From Globisporangium splendens (lineage: Eukaryota > Oomycota > Peronosporomycetes > Pythiales > Pythiaceae): a stretch of DNA of 62,393 bases. Shown piece after piece: positions 28,980 through 39,298 of this stretch (positions are counted from its first letter, which is position 1; the number at the start of each line of letters is the position of its first letter). The notes beneath the pieces are model-generated. The model saw only the letters and a program-made list of their open reading frames with translations, had not been told where the DNA came from and did not search any database. The position numbers were made by a program, and so were the translations under genes. The stretch spans positions 158,790 through 221,182 of the forward strand of contig VFIW01000078.1 of NCBI GenBank assembly GCA_006386115.1, written 5' to 3'.

Positions 28980-31079
28980 ATGCCTTTCAGCTACCCAGCA
29001 CCAAATTTCACGAGCTCGACATACAACAGTTCCTTCTATCCATCGCTTGCTGGAGACTTTTTGACATTCAAATATGCTCCGACACTCTACCTCCAAAAGA
29101 ACGACTTCAGGCTTTCTTACTTGACTGGGATCACACCCGGGGTTTCAACACCGGGCGTTTGCTTGGTACTTGACCAAACGAACTCGATTTCTGGTCTAGG
29201 AACGGTTGATTGTACAAATCTTACGATCGCAGGAACTCCGATCAGTGCTTCGAGTTTTGCTGCGCTCTCCGGTGTAACACCTGGTGCGGCTCTTGCATCC
29301 AAAGCTCTAATTTTAGACACCAGTAAGAATATCACGGACATCAATTCACTATCAGCGACAACTTTGTCGGGTACTCTCCAAACGGCCGCCCAACCCAACA
29401 CCACGTCGGTTGGTACCCTGAGTGGCCTTTCAGTGACGGGGGGGAGTAACAGCTTCTACGCTCACAGGTACTCTACAAACCGCTGCTCAACCAATCATCA
29501 CTTCGATTGGGTCTTCCCTTACTATCGGCGGAGTAGTGCTCAATGCGACATCCATTGGATATCTGAATTCAGTTACAGCAGGTACGGCAACGGCATCCAA
29601 AGCCTTAGTCGTAGATGCAAGTAAAAACGTCACTGGCATCGCTTCACTATCGGCGTCTTCTCTGACCGGAACTCTTCAAACCTCAGTTCAATCGAGTATT
29701 ACTTCAGTTGGTACTCTGACTGGCTTAACTGTGGCAAATACGATAACGTCAACGTCGGCTGCAGCGAGCTATGTGGCGTGGCGGTCTACCAGTTCGGGTA
29801 GTAATATCGAATTGCAACAAAACTCGAGTGGTAACTCATACTTCGGTCCAACAACGGTTGGTGCTCAATTTGCGATTCAGACTGGGAATACTGGGTACAT
29901 CTTTTTGAACTCAAGTAAGGTAGGTATTTTCAATTTGAATCCTACATACACGCTCGACGTGACTGGATCCTTTAACGCTACTAGTGGGATTACAGGTACC
30001 CTACAAACTGCAGCTCAACCTAATATTACTTCGATCGGCACCCTTTCAAATCTAAACATATCTGGAAATCTTACAGTGAGTGGCTATTCCAATTGCACTA
30101 CGTACTATCAAAACGGTAGTCCCCTCAGTTTGCTTCCTTTGAGTGGGTTCACACTCGGGCTGATGTCCGCATCAAAAGCACTCACAGCTGATGCATCTGG
30201 AATACTCAAGATTTCGAGTGGGGCTTCTGTAACAAATCAAATCAAATTTTACAGTGGCACGGTTAATCGTGATTCAATTCGTATTTATCGTGATTCCACT
30301 GATGCCGCGCCGTTAACTATTGCTTCACAAATGGACAGCGGTACATCCACAAACAAAACGTATCCGTTATTAGAACTAATATCTGGAATTGATAACACAG
30401 GAATTCCTACGTTGGGAGGGACTTCGGCTGCGGCTCTATTCAGAGTGACAGGTAACCCTTCCAGATGGGGTACATTCACGTTCGAAGTCTCTCATACGTT
30501 TGGAGTGCCATGGTCGGGGATGTCAAGCCCTGTGTGGCCTAAGGTTCTTTCAATGGGGGCTTCAAATAACGAGTTCTTGAACATATACTGTTCGACAAAT
30601 CGACTTTCGACATCTGGAAATATTTTACTTTCTTCGTTAACAAAAGATATCATCATGTCAGGAAACGCAATTCAGGGAGGAATTTCTGATGGGTTGACGT
30701 GTAATGGACCCGCTTTCTTTAAACGGTTGCAAATTGGAGATTCGACTGATAACGGGCGGTTGATAAGTTGCCTTGATTCTACGATGACCGATACAACCAC
30801 GCGATATATCACTCTCGACCGTTCTAGCTCGAGCAATCAGCAAGCATAAATTCAATTTACTTACAATGCGAGCGGATCTAGCGTTTTAGGACTTGGGCAT
30901 TATGGCAATTCGAGTTATCTCAATGTTATTTCGAATGGTAGAGTTGGTATCGGAACAACTACACCACGTGCTCCTTTTGAGGTAAATTCTACGTCATCCG
31001 GAATTACAATCGGTGCAGGGGGTACCAATTACGCCGAAATCACACGATCTAGCGCTTCAGTACCAGGGCACGTACTCTG
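28980..31079 (+). pseudogene. PLV fibre protein, frameshifted and truncated
   Basis: The ATG is at 28980 (MPFSYPAPNFTSSTYNSSFY). The frame then enters the same repeats as the gene at 1354-4459 (GTLQTAAQPN, ASKALILDTSKNIT). A frameshift occurs near the G7 run at ~29440. The next frame runs to a TAA at 30847-30849 and continues in phase to 31079 (GRVGIGTTTPRAPFEV). It lacks the S74-type chaperone domain and ends where a second PLV protease relic begins in another frame. It is therefore a broken copy created by recombination between two elements. Confidence 0.75.
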
Positions 31080-31180
31080 AGTATTGCGGAATATGGAGTA
31101 TGCTGTGGTTGTACTATCGTCAACGAAAGCAGATGGATCTGTTGAAGGGGTTCACCAATCTCGACATTGATGTGATTTAA
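31064..31180 (+). pseudogene. C-terminal relic of a second PLV protease
   Basis: The last ~38 codons match the 26406 protease (GTYSEYCGIWSMLWLYYRQ ... LKGFTNLDIDVI). The catalytic Cys is present, but the His and Asp parts are absent. It is joined to fibre sequence on the left. Confidence 0.85.
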
Positions 31181-31228
31181 TTTATTTCATGAACTTTCTT
31201 ATCCTTCAGACAATATAAGTACTCTACA

Positions 31229-31430
31229 ATGGTTTACAAACGCGTTACTCTTGACATCACGCCAGCCCAGCTACGTAAGGCAGCTGATGGTAAGCAAATC
31301 ACACTTACAGCTACTCAGCTGAAGGGTTCTGGGGCCACTTTCCATGTCCATCCAGCTAACCATGAGAAGATCATGAAAGCCAAACGCGCTGGTCGCGGTA
31401 CTCGTGTGTATATTGCTCCTGGAGCTGTTC
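31229..31430 (+). pseudogene. 5' part of a second PLV core protein
   Basis: The first ~65 residues are almost identical to the 26852 protein (MVYKRVTLDITPAQLRKAAD to RAGRGTRVYIAPGA). The frame then continues to 31648 with an unrelated arginine/serine-rich sequence. That part is better read on the other strand as the MKSSKRKRPPDE gene, so the core gene is truncated by a rearrangement at ~31430. Confidence 0.75.
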
Positions 31431-31431
31431 C

Positions 31432-31584
31432 TGATTGGCGTTCTCGTTCCGGGTCGCTGTCGGACTCTGGGACAATCTCATCGACTGGAGCCACTCGCGG
31501 CAGCTTTCGGAAACGCAAGCGCAGACAGGCGAGCTGGGAAGTCACGTCTTCATCTGGAGGACGCTTGCGCTTGGAAGACTTCAT
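31432..31584 (-). pseudogene. N-terminal fragment of a small basic-headed protein (MKSxKRKRPPD family)
   Basis: From the ATG at 31584 the frame reads MKSSKRKRPPDEDVTSQLAC and then an acidic stretch. It runs past 31432 only by crossing into the PLV core relic. A 24-codon ORF at 43770 starts MKSTKRKRPPDDFEE. Two independent copies of this head suggest a small dispersed gene family. The function is unknown. Confidence 0.4.
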
Positions 31585-31781
31585 TGTTGGAGAGTGGATT
31601 CGAAAATGGCGATCTGCTGGCAACAACAAAAACAAAAAGAGTGGGTGAATGCGTGTCATTCCTGATAACGTATCAGTGACTTTTGCTGTACTTGACGTTT
31701 GTATGGCGAAGGGTAAACTTGCGCAATGTGGCTCCTGGACCGTTCTTATTGGTCAACTTTGCTTGATGTTCCCATTCTTCG

Positions 31782-32040
31782 TCATTCTTGTTTTATATTA
31801 CTACTTTGCAATCTAAGACGAGAAGGAGAACATAAAGGATGGTAGAGTTTATGGCAACCGTTCAAGCCTTTCATCAACTTCAGCAAATAAACAGAACCCA
31901 CCAAGTTGTTAATACTGGTGTATTCCGTTCCTAGTGTATTAATCTGGATGGACTTAATCCACTCGCGTGGAGTTAAGTATTCTGAGTGTTGAAACTGAGA
32001 ATTGGCGTTCATATTGAAAAGAGCTATAGCAATCGACCGG
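31782..32040 (-). pseudogene. Probable C-terminal relic of a second PLV capsid protein
   Basis: The stretch encodes FNMNANSQFQ then EYLTPREWIKSIQINTLGTE and TSINNLV. This resembles the capsid end at 25.6-25.75 kb (VTEKDVPQSIQISG ... GINILV). Frame and sequence decay afterwards. It marks the edge of the second PLV fragment. Confidence 0.4.
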
Positions 32041-32298
32041 TACGCTTGTATATTTACATATATACCACTTCAATTTTAATCCAAGCTGTAGCTGTATGCA
32101 CCTGTCGAAGTTAATCGGGCGTCGAGGCTTGGCGGAGTGTGGCGTTCGCGCAATATATTTGGTGCGTCGATCCCTGTGATGGCGAAACGCCCTGCTATGG
32201 ATAGCTTGGCGACCAGCGACCGGTGGCAGATGATGCAGAAGCCGATTGTCCGGGATCGCTGGAAGACGTGGGCCCCGCGGACCTGCTTGAAGTGTCTT

Positions 32299-34725
32299 CT
32301 ATTCGGATGCTGAAAACAACCGTGTTTTCGAGCCCGCCCCAGAGGATGATCGATTAGAGATTGAGGAAGGCGACTGTCCTGAGGATGAGGTCTGGTTTTC
32401 ACGCTCTAGTTTTTCTTCTTTGTTCGCTAAGTCCTCAAGCTGCCGGACCACGTCCGCGATTGACATCCGCGCCGACGGTTCGAACGCGCACATGCGCTCC
32501 ACCAACTCCCACTCTGGTTCCGACAGCTCAGGCGGTCTTGCCATCAGATGGGTCTCCTTGTTCCGAAGGAAATCTTTCACTAGATTATCCCGAGTGGGTT
32601 CCCAAGGCAGCCGTCCCGTCACCGCCTCGACGATGCACATCCCGAGCGAGTACACATCGCCCGCGAACGACGGGCCGGCGCCGTTTTCCAGCACGTACTC
32701 GGGCGGGCGCCACCGAATGGCGCCCCACTCCTCGATATTCGCACGCGACCCGGACTGCTCGAAGCTCAAGCCGAAATCCGACAGCATGGCCGTGCCATCC
32801 TTGCTTACGAGAATGTTATTGCCCTTGAGATCACTGTGGACGACCTTCTGCTCGTGAAGGAAATGCAGTCCGAGCGCCACTTCGTACAGCTTGCGCCACA
32901 CCAGCAACCTGCCGGCCTTCCGGTGCTTGCGCAAGTAATTTGGGAGCGTACCGCCTGACGCATTCTCACTCACGATAAACCACGATGAGCAGTCGTGATA
33001 AGCGCCGAGGAAGTGCACAATGTGAGGGTGGCGGGCGCGCCGCCAGACGCGCACCTCACTCAGGAACATCTCACGCAGGAACGTCCGCTTGTCGCCAACT
33101 GACTGGCCGTCAATTTTAAAACATTTGACGATGACCTCCGTCTCGTGCCGTTTGCCGAGATAGACCGTGCCAAAAGACCCGCTCGCAATCTTCTCGCCAA
33201 TCAGCACCTCCTCGCGTGGAATGAACCAGTCTTCTACGGGCCGCTGAAGGAACAGCTCAAGACCGAAGTGGTCGTTCACACGTCTACAAAATTCCTTGCA
33301 GTCGGGACAAGCTGCGGTGTTCGACCGAATTGTTGCGCGCTTCAGGCAAACAGGCGGCTGCACGCGCTTTAGCTGTGTTAGAGCGATCCTTCGCTCTTCG
33401 TCTGCGTCTTCTTCGTCTCCAGTTTCCCCATATCCATGCTCATCTCTCCGCCGGAGCAGATCGTTCAGCTCGTTTTCATCCACGACATCACCAGGCAAGA
33501 ACACATGCTTGTCGATGAAATACGCAATCAGCTGCTTGTTGGCGTGACTCGCGCTGCACTGACCGGGCTCTTCGTGATCCTGGCTTTTGACTGGCAGCAG
33601 CTGGTGCCCCACCACGGAGGCGATCTTGGTTACCAACTGCCTTAGCGATCGACCACCTACCACGGTCTCATTAGCACCATCAATGTCTCGACTTGACGCA
33701 TAGACCGGAGGAAACTGGCCACCGCGATCCAACGACGTAACGTGATTCCAGCCTTCTGCTTGCCCGTCATAATGCGGTTCTTGGTTGTCGGGCGCGCCAA
33801 AGCCAAACAATTGATCACGAGTTTGCGGGGCGTCGAGCATACGAACGATTTGACTCCGATCTTGCCAGGCCAGATACGTCTCCTCCTTGTATTTTTCCAC
33901 TCGACGGGCTCGCTCTTCCGCGTTGTCTTTCGAGTGTTGGGCGAGGTCGATCGCGAGCTTTCCAGACTGATCTCGCAACGTCTTGTCGGCCTTGTGCTCG
34001 AGGAGAACCCGTACATTTTTACGTCGTCCCCAAAGCGCAGCTTCCATCAGTGGCGTCCGCCCTTAATGATCCCGCGCGTTCACGTCACTGCCGTGGCGAA
34101 GCAGCAAATCGGCCATATCAGAATCCTGTTCCATGACAACAAGGTGCAGCGCCGTGTGTCCGTTATGGTCTTCGCCACGAAGAAATATCTTGTAGTCATC
34201 CTCGCCCTGAAACTTGTTGAGGAATGCCTGCACACGGCCGACCTCACCGTTAACGCACGCCGAGATGGCCTCCGTGACATAACATCGATCGAACGTGATC
34301 TGTTCGCCGCGGATCTCCATGGTGACTTGCTTTGTGGACCCATCGCTGAACTGGGGTCGTTTTTGGCGAGCCGCTTCTGTCCCCCTCGACAGCTCGTTGT
34401 CATTGGGACGACTGGCAACGTCACTGTTCGCATCACCGGCTTGTTCAGCGAGGAAGTTGGCCGACACGAAAACTCCTTCTTGCTTGTTGATCTCGTAGCC
34501 AGCCATTTTTCTCACCACGTTGAATGGGAAGACCACCGTGTACTCTCCGCCGCCGGCTTGCCGATTGCAATCGCTCTCTCGCCGAATCCCGTCGTACTCG
34601 ATCCGGCCGTCCCCGTCTCTGGGGAACCCATGCCGGTGCGTCTTCTCACAGTAAGGGCATGAGACCGTCATGCGTTTAGCATCCCACGACTGCACCGGCG
34701 CGTTTGAGTCTGAGCCGCTCGCCAT
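32299..34725 (-). pseudogene. TKL-type protein kinase with zinc motif and ankyrin repeats, one premature stop
   Basis: The frame from ATG 34725 (MASGSDSNAPVQSWDAKRMT) is continuous for 808 codons except for TAA at codon 221 (34063-34065). It falls inside an ankyrin repeat (DVNARDH-stop-GRTPLMEAALW). Parts in order: a CPYCEKTHRHG zinc motif (~20-30), ankyrin repeats (~185-260), an acidic linker, CPDCKEFC, and a kinase domain (~500-770). The kinase has GSFG, VIVK (Lys534), HSDLKGNN (Asp632) and SDFG (650), so the catalytic residues are all present. The arrangement is typical of oomycete tyrosine-kinase-like (TKL) kinases. An Inr-like GTCATTCTCAATTCTT lies upstream. Either the gene is newly inactivated or the stop is a sequencing error. 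Confidence 0.85.
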
Positions 34726-34836
34726 GGCGCAACGAACGTGCTGAACCCGGAAGAATTGAGAATGACGTAAAGTGAGGAGGAAGAAAGGAACATGCAACGC
34801 ACCTTGCGCTTTCTGTGCAGTCTTACTGCTCACCAA

Positions 34837-35564
34837 CGTGGTAGTTGGACACGATGTGAGGGATTAGTCTCGCGTTCTTTGACTGAAGCCGAACAGGGAA
34901 GTGGATTCTGGGGTGCCCTGTACCATCTCCACCGTTGTCGAGTGCAAAAAAATCCGGCTAAGCTCGTAACTTCTTCAAAGCAACAAGTACAGGTTGTGTT
35001 TAGTGAACAGTAAGACGAATCAGCTCGTGCGCATCTCCACCCTACATCTAGTATCCAATTCTCCAGTTTCCCGTCCAAGTCCAACTCTGACGGCACTGGG
35101 CGCCCATCGCAAAGCAGCCAAATTCGAAAAGGCTGACGCTGGCTAAGTCTCAGTTCAGACTTCCACCGGTTCGTTACAGTCAATACTCTCCATTTGCACA
35201 CAGTTGTTAGCATATAAAGTTTTAGGATATGAATATAACCAGTACGAAACCAGTATTATTGGCAAATATATTTAAACAATTGTCCAAGGTTATTGGAACA
35301 TAATGGTGTGCAAATAGAGAGGATTGACTGTACCAGGAACCAAAACAGTGAATCCAGGCCTCTTCATGCACCACACCCACAATCAATGCACCATTTGACG
35401 GCCAAATACCCTGGCCTTCCCACACCCACGCAGGATTTTTTTCGCCCCAAACTAATACATGTAAACTTACAGTAGCTCCGTGATGGCTCGATGTCGACGC
35501 GTCGACACGGAGTCGCGGCTCTGGAATCGCACTTGCCCATTTTCTATTGAGAGTCGAAGGAGCC
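34837..35564. other. Intergenic region between the two divergent TKL kinase genes
   Basis: There are no supportable genes in this ~730-bp stretch. It has mixed composition and contains the likely promoters of both kinase genes. A CCCATTTTCTATTG string at 35537-35550, just before the ATG at 35565, is a weak Inr-like candidate. Confidence 0.4.
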
Positions 35565-37181
35565 ATGGCCTCCGTTCTCTGCGAAGCAACCAAATTTGTT
35601 GTGGATCAAGGATTTGCCGGCAGTGCCCTGGCCGGCAGTGGCGCGCTCATAGTTTCGCTGACGAATCTCGTGCGCGAACTTCATGGGAGCAAGGAAATGT
35701 GCCAGGACCTGATCGCTAACATCGGGTCACTCCTGCCGCAACTGAAGACAATGCTCAAGAACGACAACATCAAGACGTCCAAGGACATGTTGACCGCATA
35801 CGAGAGCCTGCTCCGTGAAGTTGAGGTCTTCCTCCAGAACCACGTGGACTCTAGCCCATTGGCGCGCGTGATCAGCCATTTGAAGATGAAGAAGCGTGTC
35901 CAGCAGTTCTACGTCGACCTGGAGAAAATTAAGGCTTTGCTGGAGCTCAAGTTTCAGGAAGAAGCTGCCAATCGCCATGGTGACATCACAGGAAGGCTTG
36001 ATCGGTGCCTTAAGATCGAGGAGCAGACTCAGACGGCTCTGTCCGACGATCTTCGCGCGCTCACGACCCAGATGGAGACAAAGGCGCAGGAACTCGTCGC
36101 TGCTCTTGGCAAGGACAAGTACGTCACGGTGGCCGATCTCAAACATGAACTGAAGACTCACCAAGACATGTACACCAATTCTCAAGTCAAGCAGTTCAAG
36201 AGCATCTTGAAAATGGCGACAGCGCTGGCCCCCCTTCCGCATCTGTCACGATGGTATCTGTCTCGTTCCGACTTTCGCTTCGATGAGCGAAGCCCCTTTA
36301 TCACTGGCCAGTTTCGGAGCATCCACTACGGCACGTTGGTATCCGGCGCCGAGGTGACGATTAAGACGGTGGTGGCCGAGAGGGGCGACGAGAAGACTCG
36401 AGATCAGTTTCGCAAGGAGGTCGAGACGTGGTACGCTCTGCGGGACCCGCACGTGCTGCCTCTGTACGGAGCCAACGACATTGGCTCCCCGATGGTCTTC
36501 GCCTGTGGCCGCGCCGAATTTGGCAACTTCAACGAGTACCTGTCGACCCATCCGCACCAATTCTGGCAAGTGTTCCTGGATGCTGCGCGTGGTCTCGCCT
36601 ACCTTCACAAGCAGAAGCACGTCCATGGAAACCTCAAGTGCAACAACCTGTTAGTCACGAAGCACGGCGTAGGCGTCTTGTCGGACTTCTTCTTCGCGTT
36701 CGTGCGCACCAACTCGGCGTTGAGCCTCAAGGCACAGGCGCCTGACCACTTCTGGAAAGCGCCCGAGTGCTTCAACTCGGAGAGTCCGAACCCGCGGTTC
36801 GAGTCGGATGTGTACTCGCTCGGTATGTGCATCTTCGAGGCGATGAGCGGCGCGCCACCGTTCGCGGAGATTGAGGAGCAAGACGCGATCGTCAGGATCA
36901 GGGAGGGAGAACTGCCACAGAGACCGGACGGGAGGATCACCGATGAAGCGTGGAACCTGATCACGAGCATGTGTCGTCGAACCTTTCAGGATCGAGTCCG
37001 TCTGGAATCGGTGATCGCCGAGCTGGAAGTCCTCGCTGCACAGGAGCAAATCAAGCGTAGTCAACTTCCGTGCAGTTGTGTGACGACTTGCTGCCTTGAA
37101 TGTGGCGGCCAGCGACGCTTTTCGAGTTCGAAGGGTGCGCTGACCAGCTCAACGACCGAAGCAGCACCAGCGGCAAGCTAA
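35565..37181 (+). CDS. TKL-type pseudokinase with N-terminal helical-bundle-like domain
   Basis: The product is 538 residues. I chose the ATG at 35565 (GCCATGG context, MASVLCEATKFVVDQG) over one six codons upstream. Residues 1-200 are helical and heptad-rich, reminiscent of the four-helix N-terminal domains of MLKL-like proteins. The kinase-like domain starts ~230. The glycine loop is degenerate (TGQFRSIHYG), Lys267 (VTIK) is kept, HRD has become HGNLKCNN (Asn at 356) and DFG has become DFF (374-376). Loss of both catalytic Asp and DFG Gly predicts no phosphotransfer. Such proteins usually act as switches or scaffolds. A cysteine-rich segment follows near the end. It is divergent from the ankyrin kinase, perhaps an ancient duplication. 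Confidence 0.85.
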   Translation: MASVLCEATKFVVDQGFAGSALAGSGALIVSLTNLVRELHGSKEMCQDLIANIGSLLPQLKTMLKNDNIKTSKDMLTAYESLLREVEVFLQNHVDSSPLARVISHLKMKKRVQQFYVDLEKIKALLELKFQEEAANRHGDITGRLDRCLKIEEQTQTALSDDLRALTTQMETKAQELVAALGKDKYVTVADLKHELKTHQDMYTNSQVKQFKSILKMATALAPLPHLSRWYLSRSDFRFDERSPFITGQFRSIHYGTLVSGAEVTIKTVVAERGDEKTRDQFRKEVETWYALRDPHVLPLYGANDIGSPMVFACGRAEFGNFNEYLSTHPHQFWQVFLDAARGLAYLHKQKHVHGNLKCNNLLVTKHGVGVLSDFFFAFVRTNSALSLKAQAPDHFWKAPECFNSESPNPRFESDVYSLGMCIFEAMSGAPPFAEIEEQDAIVRIREGELPQRPDGRITDEAWNLITSMCRRTFQDRVRLESVIAELEVLAAQEQIKRSQLPCSCVTTCCLECGGQRRFSSSKGALTSSTTEAAPAAS

Positions 37182-37585
37182 GCACTGTTGTGGTCGTGTG
37201 TAGTGACGCATCGCCACGGTCAGCATCGGGCGAGTCCGCAGCAGCCACCAGTCGCTTGCCATCGAGTCCAAGCAGAGAGCGCTACCGAGGAGTGCGAAGA
37301 TGCGAGCGGTTCGCGTGTGAGTGCGGCGGCGCACTTGCGTTTTGTATATTTAAGGAGATTCGGGTCTGCACGTCTTGTTCTAGCGGGTTTTGCGAGGTAG
37401 TTGCAGTCGCTCGATTTCGACGCTAGATCACTAAAAAGCAATTCAGTTCTCATTTTACAGCCAAAACAACCAAGTCCCACTCCAGTCCACCAAGCCCTGT
37501 TCCCGTTCTCTCGTCCGTCTCGCCCCAGTCCATGTCTCGCTTCCTCGCCCCGCCATCACCACATCATGTCTCACTTGGATAAAAA

Positions 37586-37803
37586 ATGGCGCTACCAGTC
37601 GTCCCGATGCTAACGAGCTGTCGAGGGAGACCGAAGTGGCTCGCCAAGCGACCTCAGTTCAGCAATTCGTCCACAAAGCAAGTCACCATGGAGATCCGCG
37701 GCGAACAGATCACGTTCGATCAATGTTACGTCACGGAGGCCATCTCGGCATGCGTTAACGGCGAGGTCGGCCGTGTGCAGGCATTCCTCAACAAGTTTCA
37801 CGG
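37586..37803 (+). pseudogene. Duplicated fragment of the ankyrin-kinase gene
   Basis: The segment KQVTMEIRGEQITFDQCYVT to VGRVQAFLNKFHG is nearly identical to residues ~145-195 of the kinase gene at 32299-34725, inverted relative to it. Nothing else of that gene is present. It is a truncated duplicate. Confidence 0.8.
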
Positions 37804-39298
37804 CACAGGTCGGATGGAAGCATGTGGCGAAATGTTTACTATTCGTTGGCGGCAATTCACTCCAGCTTTGCTAGACGACACCTCCGTATGCCTTGAGCTT
37901 GCTCGAAGGAACTGAAAAGTCAGTGGGAGGACACTTGAAGGAGGCAAAAAACGGCACAGATTCGCTTGATCTAGTGGAAGCAGAAGTGATCTGTGTAGTT
38001 CACACGCAAAGAAAGTGAAACTGAGATCGAAATGTGCCAGTATATACTACTCAAGCTCACCTCGGACGCATGCAAGCTCGCATGCAACATCCACACACCA
38101 AATTGGTTCGGTTTGAGAGCATCAGATCATTTTGACTACATGGGTTTTGGCGAGTCGACTAAAACTCTGTTCAGAGTAGCTGATTGAAAGAATCATTTGC
38201 TCCCTACCACATTAACAACACAAGCATTCACACACAACCTCGGCTGTATACTACTGCCGCTCGGATTTGAAAACTTTGGAAACGCCAATGGAGACTATCT
38301 GAGCGCGTGAGTGGAGGCAGCAAGGAAATGAATGGACGCAACGCCAAATCCGTAAAAAGAGGTCCAACACGTAATTACATTTCGAAATACTGGTTTTACT
38401 TCGAGAACCGAAATTCGAAACCGGTTATTTTGGTTAAAGACAAACAATATCAACAGTACCGTTAGGATATGCCGCATTGTGCTGTGGTTGGCGTGTTCGA
38501 TGGGCCGCGGAGGCGCGTGCCGAGGCGTGTGCTGAGGCGTGAGCCTGGCGTCGTCGGATGCGATGTCGGAGTCGGAGTGCGGCAATGTGGATCTCTCCTT
38601 CTCCCGAAAATTACCAAGTGAACGACGATGCCATCGACGAAGGTGAGGAGTAGGAATTGGACAACACCGAGCGGCCATCTTTGTTTTATTCTGATCGCGG
38701 TCATCAATCGACAGGCACCGAAGGAGTAAGAACTTTTAAGCTCGATCGATCTATGCAGTTTACCCATCGAGATGGCGATACTTCAAGCGGTGATGAGAGT
38801 GACGAAGGTGGGAGCCGACAGAAGCGTTCAATAGCGTCGAACGTATTGTGGCCGCCAGGTATGGACAAATCACCAGCCGAGACGCGGATCCCGCGCTTCG
38901 GCTCTATTCGATCGGTCGACCTTGAACACCATGAGAGCGAGGAGGAATGGCGCGACTACTGGGTCTGGCTGCACTGGTACTCGTCATGGCAGGTCTGGTA
39001 CCTGAAAAACGACATTTCGCGCTCCAAATCCCGGCGCAAGCAGCGGCGCGGAGACCGTCGGGAATCGACGGAAGGGACGGAGAAGAGGTCGTCATATCGC
39101 AAACCCGCCGAGGTGAGATGATTGTCACGATCCGCTTTATAAACACCCCGCTGATGGATGAAGATTGAGGTAACGTGCCGCTTGAAGGTCATGGATGTGG
39201 CGCTTTCATATGACTAATGAATGGCACGGTACGCGTTGAATCGTAGCCTTCGCTTCATTTCAAATCAAAAAAAATACAACCTTGTATTTATAATGTGT
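37804..39298. other. Region without convincing genes
   Basis: A frame at 38753-39121 (+; first ATG MQFTHRDGDTSSGDESDEGG, basic C-terminus) is the only candidate and shows no recognisable domain. The rest is AT-rich intergenic sequence. I would not call a gene here with confidence. Confidence 0.35.

Noticed and set aside
38753..39121. 123-residue basic/acidic ORF
   Set aside because: The frame begins without ATG upstream, there is no domain, and the antisense frame is equally open. Noted only as a weak candidate.
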